From assembly GCA_009779195.1 (NCBI GenBank), contig WRET01000013.1:1-59745 (forward strand): a stretch of 59,745 bases of DNA, written 5' to 3'. The notes under the pieces are model-generated. The model made no database searches and was not told the origin of the DNA. It was given only the letters and a program-made list of their open reading frames with translations. Origin of the DNA: Micrococcales bacterium. Lineage in GTDB: Bacteria; Actinomycetota; Actinomycetes; Actinomycetales; Cellulomonadaceae. The position numbers and the translations under genes are program-made. Of this stretch, positions 19,089 to 27,497 are shown piece by piece (position 1 is the stretch's first letter; the number at the start of each line of letters is the position of its first letter).

Positions 19089-20789
19089 TCACTTGCGGTG
19101 CAGGGTGGACTCCTGGACCTTCCCGGCTGCGTCTGTCTGGGAGACGGTCAAGGTGTTGCCGGAGCAGGTGTACGAGGTCCACCTGCTCTCGTCTCCGGTT
19201 CCCCAGTGCTGGCTCGTGGAGTCACCCAACGTCTGGGAATGCTCTGTGGGGGTGAAGACGACCGCGTCACCGTCGAGGCGGTAGTTGCCGTCCTTGACGT
19301 CACGGAAGGGGATCTCTTGGGGGCCGGAGGCGTCAGTCCAGCTGAAGACGGCGTCCTTCGTGCTGGTGTAGTGGCGAGCCCGGGAGAGCTCGACGGTGGC
19401 GGTCCCGTCGACGGTGACGTCGGGGCTGTCCATCGCTTCGTCGATGGACTGTTGGTCGTCGGACGTGAGGAGGTCAGCGAGCTCGATCTCCCAGGTCCCG
19501 ACCAGGCACGCCTCACCCTCGACAGCAGGGAGCTGCGGCGTCGACGCCCCGCCAGCCTTCGCGGTGTCTGGTGTCTGGGTGTCCTTGGTGATCGCGGACC
19601 AGGCCAGTGCTCCACCGACGAGCGCGATGCACACCAGCACGGCCGTCACAGCAACCCACAGCCCTGTTTTCGCCCGTCGCGGCGGTGGTGGGCCGACCAT
19701 CACGGGAGGGGCCAGACCTCCTGGTGCCTGCGAGGACGTGAGCACCTGGGACTGGCCGACCGGATGCGTCGGTATTGACGCCAGGTTCGCTGCGGCGGTC
19801 GCGGCTGGCAAGACCAACGGGGCGGTGACCCTGCCCTGTGCGGTGGCGTGCAGGTGTGCACCAGCCTGTGCCAGGTCCAGCCGCAGGCGCGGGTCCGGGT
19901 GGCACAGACCCGCGATGACCGCGGCGACCTGCGCGCCCAGCGGACCGGTAGGCAGACCCGGTGGCAACCAGGTCGGGCCGTGCTGCGGCCCGGACGGCTG
20001 CCCCGTGAGCATCCACGCCAGCAAGCACCCCAAGTACCACGCGTCGGTGTAACGGCCCACCGACGGGTCGCCGGCGATCATCTCCGGCGGCAACGCGAAC
20101 CCCCGGTTCCCGACGAGCTGGGTGTATGTCGACGTCTGCCCCTCACCCAGACCGTGGGCGATACCCCAGTCCGCCAGCCGCAACCGTCCTGAGTCGTCCA
20201 CCAGGACGTTGTTCGGCGTGATGTCGCGGTGCACGATCCCCAGGTCCTCGTGCACCGCGTGCACCGTGGCCAGCACCGGCACGAACGCCGCCACCACTGC
20301 CGGCAGCGACCGGACCTCCCCGGTGGTCGAGCGGTGCCAGTCGTTCAGGTCGTGCGGGCACCAGGCCATCAGGTCGCACCACAGCTCGTACTCTGGCTCC
20401 GGCCCGGTCAGCGGCAGCTGTTCGCCGGGAACCACGAGCATGAACGACTCTGCCACCGGCAGCACCGCAGGGAACCGGTCTGGACGTTCTTTGGCCGCGC
20501 TGGCGACGGTCGTCATGTTGACCAGCCGCTCCATCTGGCGCGTCCTCTCCTGCTGGGAGGAGACGGTCTGCACCCGCAACGCCCACACGGCCCCGGCCTG
20601 GTCGACCGTCCGCGCCACCGCTGCCTGCCCGCCGTGCATCACCGGCAGACCCACCTGCACCGGACGAGAGTCGAGCGCGGCAGAGACCCGCAGCAACCCG
20701 CTACGGGTCAAAGCGATCTGCGACCCGACCACCACCGACCCGTTGCGGCGCTGCAACCACTGCGACAGCACGTCTCCGGACAGCACCAC
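19089..20789 (-). CDS. Membrane Ser/Thr protein kinase-like protein lacking the catalytic lysine
   Basis: A protein of about 566 residues. The kinase lobe carries HRDITPNNV (187-195) and DWG (207-209) in place of DFG. The glycine-rich loop is poorly conserved, and the position of the ATP-binding lysine reads WALRV, with Arg at 72. A Pro-rich linker, one membrane segment (about 376-398) and an extracytoplasmic domain of about 165 residues follow, the layout of actinobacterial sensor kinases. Arg at the lysine position suggests low or no kinase activity. The GTG at 20789 is preferred because an ATG at 20864 would leave only nine bases to the divergent MBL gene; the start is uncertain. Confidence 0.75.
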   Translation of the reverse strand: MVLSGDVLSQWLQRRNGSVVVGSQIALTRSGLLRVSAALDSRPVQVGLPVMHGGQAAVARTVDQAGAVWALRVQTVSSQQERTRQMERLVNMTTVASAAKERPDRFPAVLPVAESFMLVVPGEQLPLTGPEPEYELWCDLMAWCPHDLNDWHRSTTGEVRSLPAVVAAFVPVLATVHAVHEDLGIVHRDITPNNVLVDDSGRLRLADWGIAHGLGEGQTSTYTQLVGNRGFALPPEMIAGDPSVGRYTDAWYLGCLLAWMLTGQPSGPQHGPTWLPPGLPTGPLGAQVAAVIAGLCHPDPRLRLDLAQAGAHLHATAQGRVTAPLVLPAATAAANLASIPTHPVGQSQVLTSSQAPGGLAPPVMVGPPPPRRAKTGLWVAVTAVLVCIALVGGALAWSAITKDTQTPDTAKAGGASTPQLPAVEGEACLVGTWEIELADLLTSDDQQSIDEAMDSPDVTVDGTATVELSRARHYTSTKDAVFSWTDASGPQEIPFRDVKDGNYRLDGDAVVFTPTEHSQTLGDSTSQHWGTGDESRWTSYTCSGNTLTVSQTDAAGKVQESTLHRK

Positions 20790-20806
20790 CGCATCGTACT
20801 TCGTCC

Positions 20807-20836
20807 TGTTCGGGCCATATGCACTGTTCGGCCCAT
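20807..20836. promoter_or_regulatory. Direct repeat in the kinase/MBL divergent promoter region
   Basis: TGTTCGGGCCAT (20807-20818) and TGTTCGGCCCAT (20825-20836) differ at one base and start 18 bases apart, so they lie on nearly the same face of the helix. They sit between the divergent kinase-like and MBL genes. This could bind a regulator; no family is recognised. Confidence 0.3.
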
Positions 20837-20873
20837 CAACCCTCCAGAGGGAGGTTGCTGACATGATGGGCGC

Positions 20874-21527
20874 GTGGACGAGAACCTGGAGACGCTCGGG
20901 ACGGTCCAGCTGCGCCAGACCGTGGTCGGCCCGCTCGCGACGAACGTCTACCTGCTGACCGACCCCACCACAGGCCGGCAGGTGCTCATCGACCCCGCCG
21001 ACGAGCCTGAGGTGGTGCTCGCACTGGTCGCCTCGGGGTCGGCGACGCTGGACACTGTTGTGGTCACCCACCGCCACCGCGACCACCTGGAGGCTCTGGC
21101 ACAGGTCGTCGCCGCGACAGGCGCCCAGGTCGTGGCCGGGGCTGACGACGCAGAGGCAATCACCGCTGCGACAGGTGTGGCGGTGGACCGGGCGCTGCAC
21201 CATGGCGACCAGCTGGCGATCGGTTCGGTCACCGCTGACGTCCTCGCCCTGCGCGGGCACACACCTGGGCTGGTCGCCGTGGCGGTACCCGAAGAGCCCG
21301 GCGACGCGACAGCCCGCACCCACCTGTTCGTCGGCGACGCGCTGTTCCCTGGCGGGTTGGGCAGGACGACAACCTCCGAGCAGTTCAACCAGCTCTACGA
21401 CGACCTCGTCGAGCGTGTCTTCGACGTCTACCCCGACGAGACCACCGTCCGTCCAGGCCATGGCCTGCCGACCACTGTCGGCGCAGAGCGCCCCTCCCTG
21501 CGTTGGTGGGGCCAGCGTCGTTGGTGA
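20874..21527 (+). CDS. MBL-fold metallo-hydrolase
   Basis: A 217-residue metallo-beta-lactamase-fold hydrolase. The zinc-binding motif THRHRDH, the later GHTPG histidine, VGDALF aspartate and RPGHG histidine are all present in order, as in glyoxalase-II-like and related enzymes. Such proteins hydrolyse thioesters, phosphodiesters or lactones; the substrate is unclear. The GTG at 20874 is the only start that keeps homology; a GGGAGG about 20 bases upstream better serves an out-of-frame ATG, so initiation is probably weak. It converges with fadD downstream. Confidence 0.85.
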   Translation: MDENLETLGTVQLRQTVVGPLATNVYLLTDPTTGRQVLIDPADEPEVVLALVASGSATLDTVVVTHRHRDHLEALAQVVAATGAQVVAGADDAEAITAATGVAVDRALHHGDQLAIGSVTADVLALRGHTPGLVAVAVPEEPGDATARTHLFVGDALFPGGLGRTTTSEQFNQLYDDLVERVFDVYPDETTVRPGHGLPTTVGAERPSLRWWGQRRW

Positions 21528-21528
21528 C

Positions 21529-21557
21529 CGGCACCGACGGACGTGCTCCGGGTGCCG
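21529..21557. terminator. Possible bidirectional terminator between the MBL gene and fadD
   Basis: Arms CGGCACC (21529-21535) and GGTGCCG (21551-21557) form a seven-pair stem with a 15-base loop in the gap between two convergent genes. There is no clear T-run, so the call rests on position and pairing. Confidence 0.4.
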
Positions 21558-21566
21558 TCTACCCGG

Positions 21567-23267
21567 TCACATCCCTGGAGGTGGGTTTTCTTCGCGGCGC
21601 AGGACGTGCTCGCGCACGACCCGGCGCAAGACTTTGCCGACCTGGGAGCGGGGGAGCTCGGTGAGGACGACGAGCTGTTTGGGCAGGGCGTAGCGGGCGA
21701 GGCGCTGCTCACCCCAGGCGCGGACAGCCGCGAGGTCGACGGTGTGGCCGACCTTGAGGACGATCGCGGCGACGACCGACTCACCGCGCTCTTCTTCAGG
21801 GACACCGAAGACAGCGACGTCCTCGATACCCTCCAGGCCGCGCAGGTGGTCTTCGACCTGTGACGGGTACACCTTGAAACCGCCGGTGACGATAACTTCC
21901 TTGAGGCGGTCGACGAGGTAGAAGTAGCCGTCGTCGTCGCGCCGCACAAAGTCACCCGAGCGCAGCCAACCGTCGGGCAGCAGCTGTTGGGCGGTCTCCT
22001 CCGGGCCGTTCCAGTAGCCGGAGAACACCTGCGGGCCGCGGATCTGCAGCTCGCCGGGCTGGCCGGGCTCCACCTCACGGGTGGGGTCCTCAGGGTCGGT
22101 GAGGCGGACCTCGGTGGACGGGAAGGGGATACCCAGCGCACCAGGGCGCCGGTCTGGTGTGAACGTGTTGCCCAGGGCGACCGGCGAGGTCTCGGTCATG
22201 CCGTACCCCTCGATGACCAGGCCACCGGTCGTCTCTTCCCAGCGCCGCGCGGTCGCGGGGGGCAACGACATGGCCCCGGACATCGCGTACCGGAACGACG
22301 ACAACGACATACCGGTGCGTTCGGAGGCGTCGACCAGGCGGTCGAGCATCGGCGGCACTGCGGGCAAGAACGTGCCCGGACGCCGGCCCAGGGCGGCGAG
22401 CACCTGGTCAGGGTCGAAGTTGGGGAACGCCACGAGGGTCGCGGCGATCTGGGTCGCGTACGACACGCACAGCGTCATACCGAACGCGTGGAAGAACGGC
22501 AGGACCCCGTAGACGGTCTCGCAGCCCCTGGCCATACCCGTCCACGCCTCGCCCTGGACGACGTTCGCGACAAGGTTGCGGTGGGTGAGCATGGCGCCGC
22601 GCGGGACACCGGTCGTACCGCCGGTGTACTGGAGCAGGGCGAGGTCGTCAGCGACAGGCGGGCGGTCGACCGCAGCGACCGGTTCGGCGGTGGCGACCAG
22701 CTTGTGCCACCACTGCACGTCCTTGGGGACCGGACCGCGCATCTTCGCAGCGGTGTCGCGGGCTTTTTGCACCGGCAGGCGCAGGGCGTAGCGGCTGGTC
22801 GTGGGCAGGTCGCGGGCCAGGTCGACGGCGACGACGGTGCGTACCTGGGTCCGCGGCTGGGCCTCCAGGACGTCGGGCACGGTTTTGCTCCACGCCACCA
22901 CGACGCTCGCACCGGAGTCTTCGAGCTGGTGGGCCAGGGCGTCGACGGTGTACAGGGGGTTGTGCTCGACGACGACAGCGCCCAGGCGCAGCGCCGCCCA
23001 GAACGCCACGAGGTGGCTGGTGCAGTTCGGCAGGACGAGCGCCACCCGGTCTCCGTGCCGCACACCGAGGTTCTGCAGCGCACCGACCGCTTTGGAGACC
23101 TGCACCGACAGCTGGCGGTAGGTCAGCGTGCGTCCCATGAAGTCGACGGCGATGACTTTGGGGTGCTCGCGCACCGCGCGCCGCAAGACTTCGGTCAGCG
23201 GTTCGTCGGGGACGACGACCTCCATAGGGGGCCGGTGGTGCACGACGGTCTCGGTGACGATACTCAC
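21567..23267 (-). CDS. fadD: Long-chain acyl-CoA ligase (AMP-forming)
   Basis: A 566-residue adenylate-forming enzyme that activates fatty acids to acyl-CoA via an acyl-adenylate. The ATP-binding loop YTGGTTGVPRGAMLTH, the A5 motif YGMTETSP, the A7/A8 region SGDFVRRDDDGYFYLVDRLKEVIVTGGFKVYPSQVE and the C-terminal catalytic lysine in RSQVGKVLRR are present. The A8 motif agrees with the FadD/4-coumarate-CoA ligase branch rather than with amino-acid adenylation domains. The GTG at 23267 gives a full-length N-terminus. An inverted repeat immediately upstream probably binds a repressor that responds to acyl-CoA. It is a single gene without other beta-oxidation genes nearby. Confidence 0.9.
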   Translation of the reverse strand: MSIVTETVVHHRPPMEVVVPDEPLTEVLRRAVREHPKVIAVDFMGRTLTYRQLSVQVSKAVGALQNLGVRHGDRVALVLPNCTSHLVAFWAALRLGAVVVEHNPLYTVDALAHQLEDSGASVVVAWSKTVPDVLEAQPRTQVRTVVAVDLARDLPTTSRYALRLPVQKARDTAAKMRGPVPKDVQWWHKLVATAEPVAAVDRPPVADDLALLQYTGGTTGVPRGAMLTHRNLVANVVQGEAWTGMARGCETVYGVLPFFHAFGMTLCVSYATQIAATLVAFPNFDPDQVLAALGRRPGTFLPAVPPMLDRLVDASERTGMSLSSFRYAMSGAMSLPPATARRWEETTGGLVIEGYGMTETSPVALGNTFTPDRRPGALGIPFPSTEVRLTDPEDPTREVEPGQPGELQIRGPQVFSGYWNGPEETAQQLLPDGWLRSGDFVRRDDDGYFYLVDRLKEVIVTGGFKVYPSQVEDHLRGLEGIEDVAVFGVPEEERGESVVAAIVLKVGHTVDLAAVRAWGEQRLARYALPKQLVVLTELPRSQVGKVLRRVVREHVLRREENPPPGM

Positions 23268-23277
23268 TCCGCCAGCC

Positions 23278-23299
23278 TAACTTACGGATACGTAGGTTA
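23278..23299. promoter_or_regulatory. Palindromic operator upstream of fadD
   Basis: Arms TAACTTACG and CGTAGGTTA flank GATA, giving 9-4-9 symmetry with one mismatch. The site ends 11 bases before the fadD GTG, so a bound protein would block transcription or initiation. TetR-family regulators of lipid genes often use such sites; which protein binds here is unknown. Confidence 0.6.
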
Positions 23300-23347
23300 C
23301 GTGGGCGTAGCCTGAGTTCACCCGAAGGACTGCGAATTGACCGTGCG

Positions 23348-23385
23348 GCGAAAGTCTGTGGACAACCATGGCGCCGGACTTTCGC
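23348..23385 (-). terminator. Hairpin downstream of uvrB
   Basis: GCGAAAGTC (23348-23356) and GACTTTCGC (23377-23385) are perfect nine-base complements around a 20-base loop, 13 bases beyond the uvrB stop. There is no T-tract, so it could be a weak terminator, an RNA-stability hairpin or a protein site. Confidence 0.4.
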
Positions 23386-23397
23386 AACGTGGCCTCG

Positions 23398-25488
23398 TCA
23401 GTCAGTAGCAGACCTCAGCTGGCGCAGCTCACGTTTGAGGTCGGCGATCTCGTCGCGCAACCGGGCGGCGAGCTCGAACTGGAGCTCTCCGGCAGCGGCG
23501 TGCATCTGGTCGGTCAGCTCGGTGATGAGGCTGGCCAGGTCCCCTGCCGCAGCGCCCACGAGCTGGCGGCGTTCGTCAGCAGGGACGGCGGTCCGTGCCG
23601 ACGAGGTACCCCGGGTCGTCGTCCGGCCTGAGCCCAGCAAGGACGCAGTGTCGGCGTCTTCGCGGGCGAGCAGGTCGGTGATGTCGCCGATCTTCTTGCG
23701 CAACGGGGTCGGGTCGATCCCGTGTTCGGTGTTGAACGCGACCTGCTTGGCGCGGCGGCGGTTGGTCTCGTCGATGGCTTTGGCCATGGCGTCAGTGACC
23801 TTGTCGGCGTACATATGCACTTCGCCGGAAACGTGCCGTGCGGCGCGCCCGATCGTCTGGATCAACGACGTCCCCGAACGCAAGAACCCTTCTTTGTCTG
23901 CGTCGAGGATGGACACCAACGACACCTCGGGAAGGTCCAGCCCCTCACGCAGCAGGTTGATACCGACAAGCACGTCGTACTCGCCCATCCGCAGCTCGCG
24001 CAACAGCTCGACGCGGCGCAACGTGTCCACCTCGGAGTGCAGGTAACGCACCTGGATGTTCTTGTCGAGCAAGTAATCGGTGAGGTCTTCGGCCATCTTC
24101 TTGGTCAGTGTCGTGACCAGCACCCGTTCGTTGCGCGCGGCCCGGGTGCGGATCTGGTCGATGAGGTCGTCGATCTGGCCTTTGGTGGGTTTGACGACGA
24201 CCTGTGGGTCGACCAGCCCGGTCGGGCGGATGATCTGCTCGACGACCCCGTCCGACATGGACAGCTCGTACGCGCCCGGGGTCGCCGACAGGTACACGGT
24301 CTGGCCGATCCGGTCGACGAACTCCTCCCAGCGCAACGGCCGGTTGTCGGCGGCCGACGGCAGGCGGAACCCGTGGTCGATCAGCTCGCGCTTGCGCGAC
24401 GAGTCCCCTTCGAACATGGCTCCGATCTGCGGGACTGTCACGTGGGACTCGTCGACGACCAGCAGGAAGTCCTCGGGGAAGAAGTCCAGCAACGTGTTCG
24501 GCGGGGTGCCCGGGCCTCGCCCGTCGATATGGCGCGAGTAGTTCTCGATCCCTGCGCACGAACCGATCTGGCGCATCATCTCCACGTCGTAGGTGGTGCG
24601 CATCTGCAGACGTTGGGCCTCCAGCAGCTTGTTGTGACGGTTGAGGTCGTCGAGGCGGTCGGCGAGCTCGGTCTCGATGCTCTCGATCGCCTTTTCCATA
24701 CGTTCGGGCCCGGCGACGTAGTGGCTGGCCGGGAAGATGTGCATCTGCTGCTCGGTGCGGACGACCTCGCCGGTCAGCGGGTGCAGCGTGGCGATGGCCT
24801 CGATCTCGTCGCCGAAGAACTCGATACGCACCGCGAGCTCTTCGTACATGGGGATGATCTCGACGGTGTCGCCGCGCACCCGGAACGTCCCGCGGGTGAA
24901 CGCCATGTCGTTGCGCGTGTACTGCATGGCGACGAACTCGCGCAGCAGCCGGTCACGCTCGACGACGTCCCCCACGGTGACGGTGACCATCCGGTCCACG
25001 TACTCCTGCGGGGTCCCCAGCCCGTAGATACAGCTCACCGTCGCCACGACCACGACATCACGGCGGGTGAGCAACGCGCTGGTCGCCGCGTGCCGCAACC
25101 GCTCCACCTCGGCGTTGATCGACGAGTCTTTCTCGATATACGTGTCAGTCTGCGCGATATACGCCTCAGGCTGGAAGTAGTCGTAGTACGAGACGAAGTA
25201 CTCCACCGCGTTGTTCGGCAGCATCTCACGCAGCTCGTTGGCCATCTGCGCGGCGAGGGTCTTGTTCGGCTCCATGACCAGCAACGGCCGTTGCACCTGC
25301 TCGACCAGCCACGCCGTCGTCGCCGACTTGCCCGTCCCTGTGGCGCCGAGCAGCACCATGTCCTTCTCCCCCGCCTGCACCCTCGCCGTCAGGTCAGCGA
25401 TCGCCGTCGGCTGGTCCCCCGACGGCGTGTACTCGCTGACCACTTCGAACGGCGCGACAGTCCGCTGCAGCTCAGTCACAGGACGCAT
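23398..25488 (-). CDS. uvrB: Excinuclease ABC subunit B
   Basis: UvrB is the helicase-like damage-verification subunit of nucleotide excision repair. At 696 residues it has the normal length. The N-terminal QPTAIADL and Walker [14 protein letters not shown], the beta-hairpin region [12 protein letters not shown], motif DESHVT, helicase motifs [10 protein letters not shown] and [13 protein letters not shown], and the C-terminal UVR motif ([29 protein letters not shown]), which contacts UvrC, are all present. The ATG at 25488 is chosen over a start five codons upstream, because the upstream version would begin inside the LexA-type box. No Shine-Dalgarno is seen, so the transcript may be leaderless. 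Confidence 0.97.
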   Translation of the reverse strand: MRPVTELQRTVAPFEVVSEYTPSGDQPTAIADLTARVQAGEKDMVLLGATGTGKSATTAWLVEQVQRPLLVMEPNKTLAAQMANELREMLPNNAVEYFVSYYDYFQPEAYIAQTDTYIEKDSSINAEVERLRHAATSALLTRRDVVVVATVSCIYGLGTPQEYVDRMVTVTVGDVVERDRLLREFVAMQYTRNDMAFTRGTFRVRGDTVEIIPMYEELAVRIEFFGDEIEAIATLHPLTGEVVRTEQQMHIFPASHYVAGPERMEKAIESIETELADRLDDLNRHNKLLEAQRLQMRTTYDVEMMRQIGSCAGIENYSRHIDGRGPGTPPNTLLDFFPEDFLLVVDESHVTVPQIGAMFEGDSSRKRELIDHGFRLPSAADNRPLRWEEFVDRIGQTVYLSATPGAYELSMSDGVVEQIIRPTGLVDPQVVVKPTKGQIDDLIDQIRTRAARNERVLVTTLTKKMAEDLTDYLLDKNIQVRYLHSEVDTLRRVELLRELRMGEYDVLVGINLLREGLDLPEVSLVSILDADKEGFLRSGTSLIQTIGRAARHVSGEVHMYADKVTDAMAKAIDETNRRRAKQVAFNTEHGIDPTPLRKKIGDITDLLAREDADTASLLGSGRTTTRGTSSARTAVPADERRQLVGAAAGDLASLITELTDQMHAAAGELQFELAARLRDEIADLKRELRQLRSATD

Positions 25489-25496
25489 GGCACAAC

Positions 25497-25510
25497 CGTA
25501 CAACTGTTCG
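25497..25510 (-). promoter_or_regulatory. LexA (SOS) box upstream of uvrB
   Basis: On the minus strand the sequence is CGAACAGTTGTACG, nine of ten fixed positions of CGAAC-N4-GTTCG. It lies eight bases upstream of the uvrB ATG, so LexA binding would cover the transcription start. It matches the box upstream of uvrA in kind. Confidence 0.75.
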
Positions 25511-25539
25511 CTACTCGTCGTCCCCTGGCTCGCAGGGGT

Positions 25540-25938
25540 TCAGCTCCTCGTCTTACGGGCTGGCACGACGACGGGGACCAGCGGGCCGACCAGGTCGAAG
25601 TCCCGCGGGTTCAACGTGGCCAACGACGCCCCGAGCGCGTAGGCGTGCCCGGCCAGCATGATGTCTTTGGACCGTGCGTGCGCGGGCCGGGTCTGCCGCA
25701 CAGCGGCTGCCACGACCCCGTACCCGTCGCCTGCTGCCCGGTCGAAGGGCAGCCACTCCCAGCCGAGGGAGTCCAAGAAGGCCAGGTGCGCACGTCGCGC
25801 CTGTGCCCTTTCTGGCGACCTGGCCACATGGAGACCGAACGCCAGCTCGGCGTAGGAGACTGCGCTGACACCCAGAGGCCCGTCCGGGACGTCGACATCG
25901 GGCAGCGCCAGGAGCACCGACGTGTCCAGGAGTATCAC
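25540..25938 (-). CDS. vapC: PIN-domain toxin (VapC)
   Basis: A 132-residue PIN-domain ribonuclease. It shows MILLDTSVLLAL (first acidic motif), SAVSYAELAFGL (conserved Glu), ARSKDIMLAGHAYALGASLATLNPRDFDLV (the third and fourth acidic positions and the TxNxxDF ending typical of VapC). Its start overlaps the antitoxin stop by four bases. VapC toxins cut tRNA or rRNA; the target here is unknown. It lies downstream of uvrB's promoter in the opposite sense of regulation and is not part of that operon. Confidence 0.9.
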   Translation of the reverse strand: MILLDTSVLLALPDVDVPDGPLGVSAVSYAELAFGLHVARSPERAQARRAHLAFLDSLGWEWLPFDRAAGDGYGVVAAAVRQTRPAHARSKDIMLAGHAYALGASLATLNPRDFDLVGPLVPVVVPARKTRS

Positions 25939-26213
25939 TGGTCGCCCCAGAGATCCGTGAAGTCCTCGACGTCGGGCACAGCAGCGATGTCGTCAGCCCA
26001 CGCAGCACGTTCCTCAGGAAGCAGCCCGGCTGCGCCATCCATCCGTTCCCGCAGCTGGACCCCGGTCAAGGTACGGGTCGTTGCCGGACCGATCGGGACG
26101 ATACGAGCAGCCGGCCGCCCCTGGACAGTGACCTCGACCGTCTCCCCCGCCTGAACCCGACGTATCACCTGGCTCGCCGACTGCCGCAGCTCTCTGATCC
26201 CAACCACACTCAC
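25935..26213 (-). CDS. vapB: Phd/YefM-family antitoxin
   Basis: A 92-residue antitoxin. The N-terminus VGIRELRQSASQVIRRVQAGETVEVTVQGRPAARIVPI is the classic Phd/YefM DNA-binding fold. The C-terminal tail (ERAAWADDIAAVPDVEDFTDLWGDQ) is acidic, as in toxin-binding segments. It precedes vapC with a four-base overlap and should repress its own operon through the palindrome 20 bases upstream. Confidence 0.9.
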   Translation of the reverse strand: MSVVGIRELRQSASQVIRRVQAGETVEVTVQGRPAARIVPIGPATTRTLTGVQLRERMDGAAGLLPEERAAWADDIAAVPDVEDFTDLWGDQ

Positions 26214-26233
26214 ACCAGCATCCTACCACCGAA

Positions 26234-26249
26234 GTAGCACATGTGCTAC
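26234..26249. promoter_or_regulatory. Perfect 16-bp palindrome, likely antitoxin operator
   Basis: GTAGCACATGTGCTAC is fully self-complementary. It lies 21 bases upstream of the antitoxin start and 41 bases upstream of the divergent small gene's ATG. Autoregulation through such a palindrome is the rule for Phd/VapB antitoxins. Confidence 0.75.
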
Positions 26250-26289
26250 CCTCTCCTGAACCATGTGTACGTTGGTCCATACTGTCGCC

Positions 26290-26649
26290 ATGGGGACATG
26301 GATCTACTACACCGCGACACGAGCCACAGCACTGTCAGACGACGAACGCGAGGTCCTCGACCGCATCGTCGCCGAGCAGAACGCTGGCTTTCCGTTTGAC
26401 TACGAAGTCCTGTCCCTCTCCCCGGAGACTCCGCAAGACGTCCTGCTCCAGGGCTCCGTCAAGATCAAGATCACATCCGAGACGCTCGCTTCGATCGTCT
26501 ACTGGTGCGCCGCCCTCAGCGAGATGCGCAGGACGCTTCCCGACGCACAGTGGTCGGTCAGGCTCGAAGAAGCCGAGATCCCGTGGACAGACGACGGCTA
26601 CGGATTCCCGGAACTTGATGGCCTCACCGACAAGATGTTCGACCTCTAG
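26290..26649 (+). CDS. Hypothetical acidic protein
   Basis: A 119-residue protein of no family I recognise. It begins MGTWIYYTATRATALSDDEREVLDRIVAEQN and contains alternating short strands and helices, with an acidic C-terminus. There is no membrane segment. An in-frame ATG at 26263 is also possible; 26290 is chosen because the conserved-looking GTWIYY segment begins there. The composition and size recall stand-alone immunity-type or DUF proteins, but this is only an impression. It is divergent from the toxin-antitoxin pair and shares the palindrome region. Confidence 0.55.
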   Translation: MGTWIYYTATRATALSDDEREVLDRIVAEQNAGFPFDYEVLSLSPETPQDVLLQGSVKIKITSETLASIVYWCAALSEMRRTLPDAQWSVRLEEAEIPWTDDGYGFPELDGLTDKMFDL

Positions 26650-26659
26650 AGCCCGACAA

Positions 26660-27283
26660 TCAGACGGGGTCGGCTTCGGCGGTGCGTTCGTCGAGGAGGC
26701 GGGACCAGAGGGTGTCGACCTGGGCGATGAGGTCTTCGGCGGAGCCGGTGGAGTCGAGGACGACGTCGGCGGCGGCGAGGCGGTCGTCGTCGCTGGCTTG
26801 GGCGGCGATACGGGCGGCGGCCTCGTCGCGGTCCATGTGGCGCAAGGTGACGAGGCGGTCCAGACGTTGGGCGGCTGGGGCGTGCACGACGACGACGAGC
26901 TCGAACCTGTTGGCCTGGCCAGTCTCGATGAGCAGCGGGATGTCGTGGACGACGACTGCCTGGTGGTCACGGGCCGCCGCCGCGGCTTCCCGTTCGGCGC
27001 CCAGGCGGCGGACCTCTGGGTGCACGATCTGCTCCAGGCGCACCCGGGCCTGGGCGTCGGCGAACACCAGGTGCGCCAGGGCGGCCCGGTCGATCGTGCC
27101 GTCGGTGTCGACCACGTCCGGCCCGAACTCTTCGATCACCGCGTCGAAACCCACGGTCCCTGGGGCGACTGCCGCCCGGGCGAGGTCGTCAGCGTCGATG
27201 ACCACCGCTCCCAGCTCGACCAGCCGTTGCGACACGACCGACTTGCCAGCCCCGATACCGCCTGTGAGCCCAATGCGCTGCAT
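26660..27283 (-). CDS. coaE: Dephospho-CoA kinase
   Basis: CoaE phosphorylates dephospho-CoA, the last step of coenzyme A synthesis. The 207-residue protein starts MQRIGLTGGIGAGKSVVSQRL with the P-loop at residues 8-15. It continues with VIDADDLARAAVAPG (substrate-binding Asp), HPEVRRL and VHDIPLLIETGQ, all typical. The ATG at 27283 is chosen by homology; a start six codons upstream lacks support. It is placed near uvrB and rpsA as in many actinobacteria and converges with the small hypothetical gene. Confidence 0.95.
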   Translation of the reverse strand: MQRIGLTGGIGAGKSVVSQRLVELGAVVIDADDLARAAVAPGTVGFDAVIEEFGPDVVDTDGTIDRAALAHLVFADAQARVRLEQIVHPEVRRLGAEREAAAAARDHQAVVVHDIPLLIETGQANRFELVVVVHAPAAQRLDRLVTLRHMDRDEAAARIAAQASDDDRLAAADVVLDSTGSAEDLIAQVDTLWSRLLDERTAEADPV

Positions 27284-27457
27284 ACCCCCATCATGACCCA
27301 CCCCACCGTCACCCGCCTACCCTCGGCGCACACCAGACCAGCAGGCGAGACGGTCGACCCCCTCCCCCCAAGCCGTCCGCAGCCCACGTCCGCCAGCCCC
27401 AGCACCACGGCGACCTGCGCCCTGAACCGGGGCCTCGACACCAGGGGCGCACTGCCC

Positions 27458-27495
27458 GGTGGGCCGGTGCGCCCCCAACGCCGCACCGGCCCACC
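27458..27495 (-). terminator. Strong hairpin terminator after the PstS-like lipoprotein gene
   Basis: Arms GGTGGGCCGGTGCG (27458-27471) and CGCACCGGCCCACC (27482-27495) form a perfect 14-pair stem with a 10-base loop, starting two bases beyond the gene's stop. There is no long T-run, as is common in GC-rich actinobacteria. The rest of the gap to coaE (27284-27457) shows nothing else. Confidence 0.75.
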
Positions 27496-27497
27496 CG

